Shown in pieces: positions 1 to 14,400 of a stretch of 64,000 bases of DNA (within the stretch, counting starts at the first letter, position 1; each line of letters begins with the position of its first letter). This stretch comes from Ptychodera flava (taxonomy: Eukaryota; Hemichordata; Enteropneusta; Ptychoderidae), in the NCBI RefSeq assembly GCF_041260155.1, contig NC_091944.1, forward strand, positions 14,299,772 to 14,363,771. Direction: 5' to 3'. Both the position numbers and the translations under genes were made by a program. Below the pieces are notes generated by a model. That model had not been told where the DNA came from. It saw nothing but the letters and a program-made list of their open reading frames with translations, and searched no databases.

Positions 1-333
1 GGATTTAATCTCCTTTGAAGGCCCTGTTCGAAATCTCAAGTTCATGAATGATTTTCCACTGGCCTGAAAAAATACGCGATCGTTCGTTTCGAGCTGCTCG
101 ATCATTTTGAATGACCGTGCTACTTGAATATTTCTTCTCATAGCAACGTATTGCAAGGTCAATAATGAGTATCCGGGTACACATGCGTAATTATCGTTAT
201 GATGCAATATGTACACATGTCTCTGTCTCTCTCTGCCTCTGTCTCTGCCCCCCCCCCCCCGCAGGATGTTGTAGATGCATAAGGCGTCAAAACTAACCTA
301 TCTTCACTTCAAAATATTCACGAATATACCGTA

Positions 334-846
334 CACTATAGGGAAAAAGTGCGTGGCTAGAGCGAGAAACTGACGCTTTCTCGCAATCGGTGAGAATCTG
401 TTCGTATTCTCACCGCTGTCGGTGAGAAAATTTTAATCTCCACTGGAGATTGGTGAGAAATGCACTCCTTGGCGAGAATCAAGTGTGAGAACAAATTCTC
501 ACAGGTGAGAATGGAAATTCTCACTAAGTACAGCGAGAATTGAAATTCACTGGCGAGAATCATCAAGACTCACCGTTCATTTGCGAGAATCATAAAGACT
601 CAGAAAGGCGAGTCTTGATGATTCTCGCCAGTGAATTTAAATTCTCGCTGTACTTAGTGAGAATTTCCATTCTCACCGGTGAGAATTTGTTCTCACACTT
701 GATTCTCGCCAAGAGTGCATTTCTCACCAATCTCCAGTGGAGATTAAAATTTTCTCACCGACAGCGGTGAGAATAAGAACAGATTCTCACTGATTGCGAG
801 AAAGCGTCAGTTTCTCGCTTTAGTCACGCACTTTTTCCCTATAGTG
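334..846. mobile_element. Foldback non-autonomous DNA transposon with CACTA ends
   Basis: The two halves of this 513-bp segment are nearly perfect inverted copies meeting near 590. The ends read CACTATAGGGAAAAAGTGCG and its complement, and exact 3-bp copies GTA flank it at 331-333 and 847-849. CACTA termini with a 3-bp target duplication are the hallmark of EnSpm/CACTA transposons. Inside each arm the word TGAGAA/TTCTCA recurs many times, like the subterminal repeats of that superfamily. There is no transposase frame. Confidence 0.8.
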
Positions 847-3800
847 GTAAGCATTAGGGGAAAAATAAATCGTACAAAATTGAAAATTTCAGTAGCTGAA
901 GCTGCTGCCTGTCAAAATAATGGAACGCGCTCATTATCAGTCCTTCCCAAACAACTAGAAGACCGTGCTACTTGAATATTTGGTCGGCCAGTTTGGTTAT
1001 CGTGGTTTGATGTTACAGTTCTTTCCAACATTAATTATCCCAGTGAAATTGGGACAAATTTCTCAGTGTAACAAAAGGACAAATGATCTGGTGCACTTTA
1101 GGTTGGACCGAAATGAATCTTTTCCGCTACATACACTACCCCCATGCGCATCCATGCTTGTACCACAAAATTTTAAGATACCCCTAATCTCGGATTTTTC
1201 AACAAAAAGATCCCCTTATTTCGAGAAATATGGGAGAAAGGACGACCAAAAATACCCCCTTACAAACAAAATCCAGGAGACGTAATATTAGAGTCAGGTC
1301 AATGCTGTATTATGGTATTGTTTTCACATATATTAATACATAAGAGTCCGAAAGGAACTGTTAACTTTTGAACAGGAGTGTCAAAAGCATAAGAAACGCA
1401 CAATGAAACTTTTGGTGAAGTTTGAGTGTCTGATAGGTATTTCCTGGGATATTTCAAACCTTTCTTAGGCCAGATTTTTGGAGAAGTACCCATTTTTCTT
1501 GATTTCACGGACCCGTGATAGCGAATAAAAAACACCCTCCTTTCCCGTGATTTTGGGAACACGCATGGATACCCAATTTCCCCGACAGTGACACCACCGG
1601 GACACTGCCATCAATAAAGTTAGCTGAAAATCAGGTCTATGGCTTCATTAGAGCCACTGTAAATTGCTTTTAAAGGCCAACTCCAGCCACATACCCCGCC
1701 CTCTACTTTTTGTTTAGACCTTTGCCTTTTGTGAGAGAGCAGCATAATTGCATTTATCAAACAGAGGCCAGGAAGTCCTTTAAAGTAAATATATATGGCC
1801 CGTTGCCAAGGTGCCGGTCAAGTGATTATTAACAATGCCTGGAACTACGCATGATTTGCTACATAAATCTCTGTGCTGCAATGCACAATAACTAGTTTCT
1901 ATGCTGAGCGTTGCTACTAGAGTAAATTACATATTTTGCTGATCGTATGTGTGCCATTGATAAGCCTACGTGATAAAACATCATCGTTTCGTGTTTAAAG
2001 AAAATAGTCAATGAGATTTATGTTTAAACTTCATTATTCACTTATTTATTTATTTATTGATAAACTTCATAAACTTCAAACTTCATTAAAGAAAATTTAA
2101 CATACTTTTTATCACAGATTAAATCGCTGTATCACAATATTTGTCTGATGAAGTACGGATAACTTCAACAGGGGAATCAAGGAATGATATCTGAATTGAG
2201 TGACAGTCTTTGATGTATGACCTAAACTGAGAGAAAAGTTTCTGTTTTGACACGACGGCAAACACCAGTTCATTATCAGTCAGATTCGGTTGCTCTTACG
2301 CACGTGTAATTGGCAAATGAAATGTTGAACCACTGTGCGACACAAACTTTGCGGCAGTGCCAAACAGTGGAGTATACCAAACCCGAACAATGGTTTGTAA
2401 ATTTGCAGTCTCAACCGCCATAACATGAACCCTGGATTTAGCAAACGATTCGCACAAAATACATAACTCTAAAGCATATCGATATTGCGGTCTCATTTTC
2501 CTGAAATCGCCAGTTAATAATGTAAATCTTCTGCCCACTTTGTGTGGATTGCAATTTCGATTTTACACACCATCTATTGTTAACAAGTTCCCCTGAACAC
2601 GATTGAACTAATATGGCATAATTGGATGGTGAAGCAATGTCGATTTATTTAATCTACAAAATTATATAAGCTTATCTGCTTATCTTTTTACATTATACAC
2701 TTGTTTTTATGAGTAATTAGTAATATTGCAACATTCAGCTATAGGGCACCTAACACTTTTGAGAAATTTGAAAAATATGAATATCCAATTCTCCAAAATT
2801 AGTTCCAATCGTGTTCCTGAAACAACGAATCGTAAATCCTTATTTTATTTTGAATCGTTTATTTGAAATTAACAACACTTATTTTAGTATCAAATATGAA
2901 ATAATCTTTTAAAATAAAATTCTCGAAAGGTTACTCGTAAACACTAAAATCGCAGTTAAAATTTACACAAACTTATGATAAAATGGATAACTTTCTCATT
3001 GGATTTATCGTTACACTTTGCATCCGAAACAACACCGGTTCTTAGCATGCACTAAGGGTAGACAGTGGTATAAATATGGGACGGCTATATCCCTACTAAC
3101 GTTATTACTACACAATATCATACTGAGGGTGCAAATTTTAATGTACACGTTCCTATCATATTTCCTTCAATTTAAAGCCTGGTATCATCATAAGGCCATC
3201 TACGGTGAATCCAGTTTGATACTGAGAAGTGCAACACTGGTGAAGCTTATAACATTGGTTTTGGCTTGGCAACTTGTGCTCGAAGGTGAACTTGAAACAC
3301 GATGTTCCAGTGTTAGAATAAACACAACTCAGCGTAATTTAACATGTTTAATAGTGAATGCCTGTGAAATGACCTTCTGGCTTTTATTTGAGAGGTTACA
3401 CACGAAATTAAATGACTTTTTGTGGACAAGTGATGGTACTTTATCGTGCTGGTAACCACGAGAGAATGCAAATTGTGTGTGAGAATATGGCCAACGAATA
3501 CGGTTGAGGGCGTGCTAAATCCAGGAGACGGAGCGTTCCATCTATCAGTATACTGGTTATGAAAAGTTTAACTTTCACCGTTGAAATATAAACTAATAAA
3601 ACTCACTTTTACAGACAGGAGATTCAATACTGATTGACAAATATCACATAAATCTTTACAGGTGATGGAAAACGTTCAAGTTATTTTGTGTTGATCCTTT
3701 TAAGTCATCAAAGAAAAGACTCCCACATTTGTCTAATTCTCCGCTTTTTGATTTTACTTTTCCAACGAAGAAATATATCATCAGGAAAATGGTTTGTTCA

Positions 3801-4159
3801 TATATTAAATATTCGATATGGTATGATGTTGACGATATATTTGAATAAAATGTGACAGGTTCTTTTTTTCTGGCTGTAACCGTGTAATATCGCGAGAGGG
3901 CTACTACTGTGGTTGAAGACGCTCGCTAGACTCGATCGATCACGATCAATAATTGTTTTTTATCAGCTTGACTGCTTGCTGTTGTGGACAACTCATGGGT
4001 CGATAGAGCATGTACACCAATACGTCTTGAAAGTTGATGTAAACAAGTCCCGAACATCAGTATGGGGTTCTTCTTAATACTTTATGGTTGATAAGTATGA
4101 ATACTTAACAATATCACTTTCTGAAGAAACATACACATATTTAATATGGACTGCAGCAA

Positions 4160-5433
4160 TGATGCAGCGGCTCAAACTGCAAACGGCCCGGACTTAAAAT
4201 AAATCGGACAGCTACTGCGCCCTCGTGCGATTACCGACTGTATCATTAGTAACTCCGGCTGTGAGCAACGTACTCGTACCCACTGGGGCTCTCGTTTATG
4301 TACAGACGGCAAGTGTCTGCCGCGGTTGAACACTACCCCATGGCGCTGATGTTTGTCAACCGATGAGTGTGCAAACAACTCGGATTGTCCCATAACTACC
4401 CACTTTTCATCTTGTCGAGTATCTAAAGAGGGAATTCCGGGTTCTAGATCAACAGTGGAGGGAACTCAGACGAGCTTTTAATCGGCGCGGGCGTGAATTG
4501 ACAAACACTTGGGACCTTCGTTCAGCGTGGCACAGGAAGTTTTCTCGAAGTTTGCAATCGGTGGATTCTCTCAATGGTGCCATGATGTAGAGGCCGCCGT
4601 GTAAACTGATTTTCCAGTACCGTCTTATAGAAAGATGAAACTCGGATAACTGAGAGATAGACGCAGTTCGCCGTGGCTGAGGTCGGCTCGTTGGAGAGAC
4701 AGACGTATCCCTGTGAACAGAGGCGTCAACAAGGGAAGTTATTTTCACGCAAGCTTTCAAGTGAAAGTGGAATTCGCGTAATCTGCTTTCGAGATCGCAA
4801 CAGTTCGCCGCGATCATCCACAAACGCTTTCCTTGGATGAAGGGAAGTTCGCCTCCCAAACCAAACAAGAGTTCAGCTTGGTTTCACTCACTGTAACCGC
4901 AGGATTGCTGAAAACACAGCGAGCACGGTCGACCAGACGTCTTGTCTAGCGTTTCAGTTGGGCCAAAAACTTAGAATCGAGAAAAGGGGGAATAGTTGTG
5001 CGTCTATGAATAGGACTCCGCAACGCATGAATAAGAAAGCTGACAGCCCGTGAATAGATCGCACGAACCAGTGGATACTGTTCCATTCAAAGGAGGCACA
5101 CTCACACAGTAAAAACAGCTCTTAGAAAGTTCCTTTGTGGAACCTTCTGCCGCGCTGTTGAATGTGTACGAAAGTTTGTAAACCCACGCGAGGTATGATC
5201 AACCCCACAATTTCGCCTGGCCTTGAAAAAGATCGACAATTCAAGTTCTTGGGAAGTGTTTCCAGGCGATCGGCGTTAACTTCTCTTTGCCTCTTGTAAC
5301 CTCGTCGTAATTCGATCCTGTCGATTATAATTTACAGTCGTCTTTGTTTCTCAGCGTCAGCAGATCTCTGTAAGCCATTGGTGCTATTTTCTGCCAACTT
5401 CACCAGGCCAGGCTGTTCGCAGTGTGAGACAAA
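4160..5433 (+). promoter_or_regulatory. CpG-richer 5' flank and probable 5' UTR/promoter of smo
   Basis: CpG dinucleotides are visibly denser from about 4.16 kb to the end of smo exon 1 than in the AT-rich DNA on either side. It ends at the start codon, so promoter and 5' UTR probably lie here. No TATA box or start site was identified. Confidence 0.4.
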
Positions 5434-8400
5434 ATGGCCGACCCGGGAAAGATATTTGCGGTTTTCACAGTTATAAGTTTTTGTCAAGTTTTCGCCAGCA
5501 TCGCTGACAACTGCAAGAGGGCAGCGACATGCGAGCCGCTGGCGACAGACTCCTGCCTCGGGACGAGACTGTCCCATTCGCATACATCCACGATTTTGGC
5601 CAACGACTCGGTCACGCAGGATGATGTGCGGGAGAAGCTGGCCCTGTGGAAAGGTCTGAAGAATGTCCCTCGCTGTTGGGAGGTCATCCAACCGCTGCTC
5701 TGCGCGGTTTACATGCCGAAATGCGAGAACGGGTTCGTCGAACTACCGAGTATGGATATCTGCTCCGTCACAAGAGGACCTTGCAAAATTGTTGAAATCG
5801 ATCGAGGATGGCCGTCATTCTTACGGTGCGATGAAAGCCACTTCCAAGAAGGATGCGATGTAAGTACTTTCTTGTTCAGCGCCCTTTAACAATAAAAAGT
5901 TACAAGTCGCGTGTAGGTGGCCGTTACTACCATTTAATTTGATTAATAAGTCAATAAGTTGGGCGGTGATTATATTTACACTTTGTATCGTTACGTGTGA
6001 AAGAGTTCCCAGAGAATGTAATTATCGTGGATATAAACATTTATAGCGAAATTGATTCAGTGCGGGGTGTTCAGAATTGTCAGTGTTTATGACGTTTTGC
6101 AACATTGTAACTTCCAAATCAAAGGTCACGAAACGTTGTAACAAAACTTTGTAAATATGATCATATTCATGATATAGTTACTTTGTAGCAATTATACTTT
6201 GAGCATTGCAACTTTGTCAATGTGAAATGTACATACATACATCGATTCTCTGTGTAATGTGCAGCTTGGTCTTCGGAAGTATGGCCGTTGTATTGTTATG
6301 GATGAGCAAGTGTTTGGCTGTTGGTATACATGCAGATAGTAGGGATTCCGATAGTATGAATTACACGTGCTCACAGGAAGTCTTTTGAAATCTAAGAGAG
6401 CAGCATCATCATCTCCGAACAGGCGTTGTCCAACACCGACAATCCTTTACTGAGCAAACCCGTGCTCTTGACTGCGTCAGGAGCCCACTCTTCCCGTGCG
6501 AAGTAAAAGGGAATGGCGGATGTCGCATTTTCAGAATCCTAAAGATTGAGAAAGTCATGCAGGCTATACGTCTTTGGCAAGTGTAGTGAAACGGCAAATA
6601 GTGTTTGTAAATTGCAAAACCTCACGTGCACGATTTCTTATGTTGGACATATAAGCAGAGGCAAGGGAATCTGTCTATTTATAAGTATAGGTGGAAGGTT
6701 TTTTTCTAAGGGGAATAAAAACTATGAAATAGAAAAGGGGAAAACTGCTCCGTAAATGATCATGTATACATAGAACTTTTAGAAGTATAATATAAAATTA
6801 TTTCAAGTAGAAGAATATGACTTCAAGATGGTAGTTTCATTAGAGAACTTTATTGATCATTAATCACCATAATCATCTGTTTTAATCTTTCCTGTCATCT
6901 CCTTTGGGTTGTTTTATTTCAAGATCATCTGTTTTATTTTTCCTGTCATGTCTATAAGCTTTACTTCATTGCCTCATGCAGGAAACACAGAGCCACTCCC
7001 TGGCTTTACAATAACAGTCGTAGAAATCGTGTTCCACATGAATGCCCTGACATCTGATAGAATTCCCCCTCCCCTCATCTGAATCAAAACTCTAATTTAA
7101 ATCAACAAATGATGAATGTTTCCAGTTCCCAGGAGTAAACGGAATCTAATATTCCATTCTCACGTTTGTTTTGAATATTCCATCATTCTGGCATCTCTTC
7201 CAGCTCTGGGATATCATGCTTCCACCATGATATGATACAGAACAGTTCAGAATCTGCCACCACATGCATTACAGCGTTTAGTCCTTGCTTTTAATTCCAT
7301 ATTTTATCTATGCGAGAGGGCTCTATCCTAGCAAGGCAACTTGCAAATGCACCAGAAATAATCAAGCTTTATCAAATCAACAAAAATGCTCCTCTTTTTA
7401 GTCATGCCTACGTGTCCATCCCAGTAAATTAAGTTTTAAACAAGTGAATTTTGAAAAATGCTCCCTGGCTGGCCTGGAGTTCTTTGTTTTCACGGAATTT
7501 GAACTAAGGGAGGTATTTTATGAGAGGTGTCTAACAGGTCATGTTAGAACAAATTAAAGAAATCTGCAATAACAGAAATAACATTGTAAATGATAAGCAG
7601 TGTTGCTGCATAGTTTCAGTTTGAACAGGTCAATAATACATCATTGGTGATATTAGTGAAAGAGCAGAAAATTGGCATTGAGTTATGCATATATTTCACA
7701 TATCCGGTACAATGAAGGGAAACTAATTCAGTATGTTGAAGGCTTTGAAAAGTGCATCCTTTGAGTCATACAGGATAATTCCAAATACATTCAGACATTA
7801 CATAAGATAAAGAGTAAGAGCTTACTTACTGTAATTAAATTTTAAGTAATGAAGATATGGTAGACATTGATTACTTTTCAGAGGTATTGTTGGAAAGCAT
7901 ATTTTTATAGCTTATAAACAACCATCATTTCTGATGTGTCAATTATGATCCCCGTTTTGTTTGGATAGCACCACTCAGTAAATAAAGTTGTACACAGTTT
8001 TATCAAGACTACCTTCAGTAATAATCTTATGTTCAAATGACACTGTTAACAAACTTTAGTCACTTGCAAATCAAAAATATTAAATCATTACAATAGCACT
8101 GAGAAAAAAATACTCAACCCTTTCAGTCTGAGAAAATCACTCTAAATGATTAAAATTGTCGACAATCAAGAATGCAAAAAACTCTCAGCCAGGCATAACT
8201 AGTTTGATGTGAAGGTATGTCTTTTTATTTAGATGATATATACATGGCAGGCTTTTGTGTCTTTTTGTTTGTAAGTTAATTAACAAAAATCCCTGTGAAT
8301 ATATCCTCTGATTGAAAATGGTTTTGTGCTGGTCGAGTGTCTTAGTTTTGGTCATGTGGAGATGACAACAGCTTATTGGTTGAAACATTGCCATCTTTAT

Positions 8401-11400
8401 CCCAGGGTCCTCAGGCAGAATAATAAACAATTAAACAGACACAATTAAACCCACATAATAGTGTGAAGACAGAGGAGTGCTAAATTTAACAGACAACAGA
8501 CAAATGAGTAAACAAATAAACAAATAAATAAAGACAACAACACATTAGCAAACTGACTGAAAAATATATGGCAAATATGTAACTAGAGACATGGAAGTAC
8601 CAAAGAGCGAACTTCTCATTAATAAACATAATCACCATTCTTCAGAATGGTTCTACTCTTTCCAGAACACAGAGATACTCTGATTACCTGGTACATTGAT
8701 TGTTTATAAGTCTTACAATTGCTCTACTGTAGGTATTTGACATACTTTTCAGCAGTCAGTCAGTGAAAATAACTCTTTTGCTTGTGTTGTCTTTTTTATC
8801 TCATATTTCTCCTCTCTTGTCTGTATACTATTTTTCCACTTGTTTGTTTTTGTGTTTACTTGTTTGTTACTCAGATTGAGGCCACTGAGTCTCAACATTC
8901 AAGTATAGTCAGTTGGTGCCACCGTGAGTCCTGAATCTGTACTCGGAGTTGTGGCATTGACTGTCCTTTGAACTTTGTTCAATAATTACATGTAAATCAA
9001 GTCCATCAGTGCTACCTCGGTCTCAAAACATAAATTCTCCCAGTTGTACGTTTCTGCCAATCAGTCAACAAATTCTTTTTCTTTTGTTGAAGCATATGGA
9101 AAAACTCATATTGGCTTTTTTGGTATTTTTGGGTCACTATGTCTTTGTTGTTCTACTGTAGTACCATGTGATATATATTCAACACCAATGTCAACAGGAA
9201 AACGATTGAAATTAACATCTTGCAAATGTGTAACAAAGGAAGTAAAGAATGTATTTCCTCACACAAGTGTTGTTAAAGTAACAATGCCCCGTTAAAAACT
9301 TAAAATTATCCACTAGTGGCAGCTCTGAAGCTGAAAAAGTACTCTTTTAGCTGTGTGTGGCATGTTACAAGTCTATGCAAAAATGCTACAAAAAGTGTCC
9401 TTTGACAAACCTTTAGTACAGTGTATCAAGTTACTGTCGTCTATTTCCAAGGGGTGTTTCTTTCATTTGTGTGAACAGTAATCAGTTTCCACCCACTGGG
9501 GATAATGTTATGAATCACCTTCCTATGGCTTGTAATAGTGTGCACTGCAAAGTACGTCTAGGATCTAGCAAGTTTATTCTGTGGTTCTGAAAACCCAGAG
9601 CAACGAAATGACCAGCTAGACTCTAGACCGATGAAAACTTTGCAGGCTTTGTCAGCTCCCTTTGTCAGTCTTCTCTCAAGGTTATGATCACTTTAGACCA
9701 GCCCATGAGTTGCTTGGCATTTCCTAGGTGTACATGGCAGTTACCAGGCCATCATACTTTCACAATCACCGATTACTTAATCATCAATGCGATAGTCTGC
9801 TGAAGTTTATTCCATCAACTTGCAGCTCGGTTATGATATCAATAAGCCTACAGACTTGCGGCAAGTCTGCCATCCCTATGAGCACTTCATCCTTAACCCT
9901 TTGAGTGCCAAAGTCAATTTTTGTCACCGTTATAAAAGATACCTCAGTCAATTTTTGTTAGATTTTTGGCAGATATAAGTAGCAACTGGATTGGCCAATG
10001 GGATCAGAGAATTTGAAAAGCACTATGATGCCTTTGCTGTGTTCATTGTTGATACTTTTTATTGGTTTTATGCCAACTCAATGATTCTCTGAAGTGGCCA
10101 CTTTGTTGTCTGAGCATTTTAGGATGTTTATTTTGCATTTCCAGTTGTACTTGTCAAATCGCTGTAAATCAGCAGCTGAGTTTACAGAAACACACTGTCA
10201 TCTGGTCGCAATGAGGTGGGATTTGTGAAGGTCAGCGTAGCATAGATCTGATGCATTCTGGGAAGAAAAAATTCTGGACCATCCAGTGGTCTTGCTTCAT
10301 GCCTCATATATAGTCTTTGAAAGATTGCATCGTGGGTAAACAAATTTAATTGCCTGCAACGTGACTGACCAGAATGAATAGAAACTGTCTACCTAACTTA
10401 CAAGTATTTGCAATGTCACTCCCTATGTCAGAATCTAATAATCAACACGATGCACCAAACCCCTGCATGCTGGTTCAACTTAACTGTTGGTGTGTGCTGT
10501 AAATTTGATATTTTAACAGATATCATTCAAAATATAATTTCATAATCAGTAAAGTGATATCAGTCTAATTGAGATTTGTCTGTGATTGACGTCAGCTTTG
10601 AGAAATTGATAGATTACTTTCCAGTCTAGCAATAATACTAGTTTACTCTCCCTCACAGCTCCCTGTTGGCTGTACAGACAGTTGGCGTATCAGCAATTGC
10701 ACAAGCTCAGTGGTTCAGCCTAGTATAGTAAAGTCCTCATAAAGCTGGTGTAGCCAGTAAAGATTTACAAAGTTACACTGGCTGTCCAAGCCTGTACTTC
10801 TGTAAGCTAAACTGTTCAGGCCAATGAGGGCGCATCAAAGACTGTTGACGGTGCCAAATGTGTCTGTTGTCCTTTTAGCCTCTTGAACACTGCAATTGGT
10901 CTCAAAACGTGTTGTTTTCAGTGGTGAAATCAGACATTTAGGCAGGGAAATGGGATGAAAGTTTCAATGTCGTATCGTTGCCAATCACAGTGCAGCTCAA
11001 GTCTGCACTGAATAAGTAGTATGATGAGTGAAAGTTATGGTCATGAAAAGTGGATTTCCTCGTAGCATGTCAGTGCAGAATTCCAGCATTTGCTTTGAAG
11101 TTTCATCTGTAGGTTCAGGAACGATGCCACAAGCTGCTGTTGATTGTTTAAGAACGTCTATTTATGGGGAAAGAACCATGCAGATCATGGGAATTGGATG
11201 AGACGCTATGAGATTAATGCTGTGATTGTCAGAAAGTTCAAACCAATAAATGATTCACCAATATCTAAGACAACCAACACCTTTTATAATGACATAATAA
11301 AAATGATAACATTACTGTTCGTGACTTTTGTCTTTCAGAATACTTATGCTCAACTCACCTTCAACACAACATCGGGCTGTGAGCCGCCATTGGTGGAAAC

Positions 11401-14400
11401 AACCAATCAGAACAGCTTTTACGAAAATGTGGAAGGCTGCGGAATTCAGTGTAAAAATCCACTATTCACGGACAATGAACATGATCAAGTTCATTTGTTT
11501 ATTGCCATCATGGCGTCACTGTGTGTGGTGAGCACGTTCTTCACCTTGGTGAGTGATTTTTTTCAAAGTCTCATGAATTCTCATACTTTGTGATCACATG
11601 ACTGAAAGAAATCTCACATTCTGCGGGTTCGTCAACCGAACATGAAATTTTAAATCTCTTTTTGGCCACTAGTGATTTTGCTTTTGATGAATTTGAGATA
11701 GCCATTTTATTTGTAAAATTTTACAAGAAAACTGACCATGAAAAACTGAAAAGTGGAAAAAGGATGGTGGCACAGTAAAAATTGAAATAGCATTGGAGCA
11801 ATTTTATGGCTACTATGTTGAGTCAGTTCACTCGATCGTCTTAAACTGTTAACGTTAACTTTTGATAATTTTAGGTGTCCGTGGGGACTTATAGGTTTGG
11901 TCGTGTCGATGCGTGCGTGCGTGTGTGCGTTCGTCCGTTCACGCAAATATCTCAGAGACGCCTGGAGCGATTTCATTCAAACTTAATTGGTACAAGGATT
12001 ACTTTGTATGTCATACAGATGCACGTCGATTTGTTTTGTGATACGATCCAATGTGGCTGCCAGGTGGCCATTTTATTACGATTTTTTCATGTACAGAGCC
12101 ATTACTCAGGCATGTTTCAACCGATTTTATTCAAAGTTGGTACAAGGACATTGACCAATGTCATAGATATGCACATTTATTTGTTTTGTGATACGATCAA
12201 ATATGGCTGCTGTGCAGCCATTTTGTTATGATTTTTTCATATACAGAGGCATAACTCAGGCATATCTCAATCGATTTTATTCAAACTTGATACAAGGACA
12301 TTGGCCTATGTCACACACATGCACATTGAATTGTTTTGTGATAAGATCCAATATGGCTGCCGTGTGGCCATTTTATTACGATTTTTTCATGTCCTGAACC
12401 ACAACTCAGACATGTATCATGCCAATTTATTAAAAAGTACATTTATCACAGACCTAATGAAGAGGACTCTATCCTCTCTGAGGACCTGTAATCAAAGTAC
12501 CCATAAACAAGTGGGGACTGTGTCATCAACGATGACTTGTTTTTTCTAATATATACCATGTTCTACTCTCTTCAGCATGTTGGTATACACAGTATTCAGC
12601 TTGTCAACTCAGCCCATTACATGAAACTGCATTGTTATTGTTGACCAGTGAATTCCGGTCTGGACAAGAATTTAACAATAACAGTGCATTTTATACATGT
12701 AGACACTAGGTTGACAAGCCAGATAGCAGGTGTTTCAACATTCTTTTGGAAATAAAATAAGAACTTGCAATTGGCGTACGAAAATAAAACTAATGAGTAA
12801 TGAAAAAAAAACATCAAAAGTTAGCATTACTGGCCCTGTATTGACACAATGCAGGTATGGGTTGCAAAACTTTGAGATGGTTGGTGTGATCTTTGAAAGC
12901 TCTATTCATATTTGTTGAAACAATTTCAAAACAAAAAATTCCAAAGATTTAAAAATTGAAACTATATTTGCTGTAATGTTTGGTGTTTTTTCCCATTTGT
13001 TTGTTCTCTTGTTACATACACAGCTTCTTAAATCATGTCAAAATTACTGGCAATTGACTAGTCAACACGGCCTGTATATGTGCATGTCCAATGTTATGTT
13101 GACAACTGAGTACCGGTAGAATTGCCAATAATTTGTCAAGAGTGATATTTCGATTATACAGAATATCTTGTGTTTACTAGATAACACCTTTAGTTTCAAC
13201 TAACGTTGGGACAAAAGGGAGAATCTGTTTTCTAGAACAAAATATGAAAACATAAAAATTTACAGCCATAGTCCCTTTAATATTGCTTACATTATGTTAT
13301 ACGTTATCATTTGAATAAATGATGAAAAATACAGATAAATCATACAGGACTATTATTAAGATCATGAAAATAATTGTTGCTGATAAGATGTGCATTATAC
13401 AAGTACTTATTGCAAAATGCTCTTTTGAACTGCGTCAGTGGATATGGAATTACTGTCGCTGCTAGCACCCGACTTGTCATTCAATAATTCATTGTCAAGG
13501 GTTGTAAGGTGTAGACTCTTCCATATATACAGGGTCATACAAGGATCTTCAGTATTATCATAGATTGCATCCAGAAAATCATTGATGTAGGCCAAGCCTA
13601 TAAGTCAACATTAAGCAGAATGCTTTCCTTTGGGACAGATGTTTAGACTCTCAAACTTTTAACACTTTTTTTTGTCTACGGCGTGTGGGAGCTCAGTTTG
13701 AAGCTAATAGAGTAATAGGTAGTAAACACGGGATGGTGGCCATTTTGAATTTCAAAAATATTGGATACTTTCTGTCTCAAGTGCCACATTTTGCATTGTG
13801 ACTCATGATATTTATTCTTGATCTTGAAAAGAAAGGGTTCAAAGATTCCTTACGGAAAATTTGAGCAAAAGTTAAATTCTTTCAATTTTGAGCCACGGAC
13901 TAGCCTTAAACTAATCTGGTTTCAATTTCTGTCAAAAAAATAAACAAAACAGACTTCAATTGAATACAGTGCATGAACCAACAGCTAACAGCCAAACTGT
14001 AATGCTATGCTGCCAGTCCAATCTGGTGACAAATAAAACGTTTTCGAGTGAAGTATATATTGTGTTTCACTGACCATGATAATTGGTCAATACTGATATT
14101 ACATAATTTACCAGGTCTCTCATTGGTTCAGTCTTCATCACATCATGTCTAGAGGGTCTCTCATTGGTTGATAATGAATTGCATTATATATTAAAGAGCT
14201 GCTGCTTTCAAAGTCTTGTTCAGAATCCTTCAAGTGTTCTGTTACTTACAGTTATCCACAAAAAAAATTGTGCCTCTAGGGTCGGGTTGGGAAGTTTGAA
14301 TGTGTAATTATGGCAGTGTGACTTAGACTATGGCAATGAACTGTTTCATATTCACTTGCTGTAAATTGTTACATGTAGTACTGTAAGACCACACAAGCTT

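Larger units (their letters stand above)
1..5433. other. Intergenic DNA upstream of smo
   Basis: Apart from the hairpin element at 334-846 no gene is recognised. A 21-bp word (starting GACCGTGCTACTTGAATA) occurs at 113 and again at 961, a run of C lies at 250-260 and a TTTA repeat near 2040-2058. Open frames of 80-145 codons here (for example 3018-3455 on +, 4449-4868 on -) match no family I know. Confidence 0.5.

Noticed and set aside
3018-3455. A 145-codon + strand frame upstream of smo
   Set aside because: No recognisable domain, no repeat partner, and a composition like non-coding AT-rich DNA. Its length alone does not support a gene.
4449-4868. A 139-codon - strand frame in the smo 5' flank
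   Set aside because: Stop codons are rarer in the GC-richer flank; no domain seen.
11875-12549. Three overlapping + strand frames of 69-118 codons
   Set aside because: They are products of the 150-bp tandem repeat; the same words are read repeatedly.
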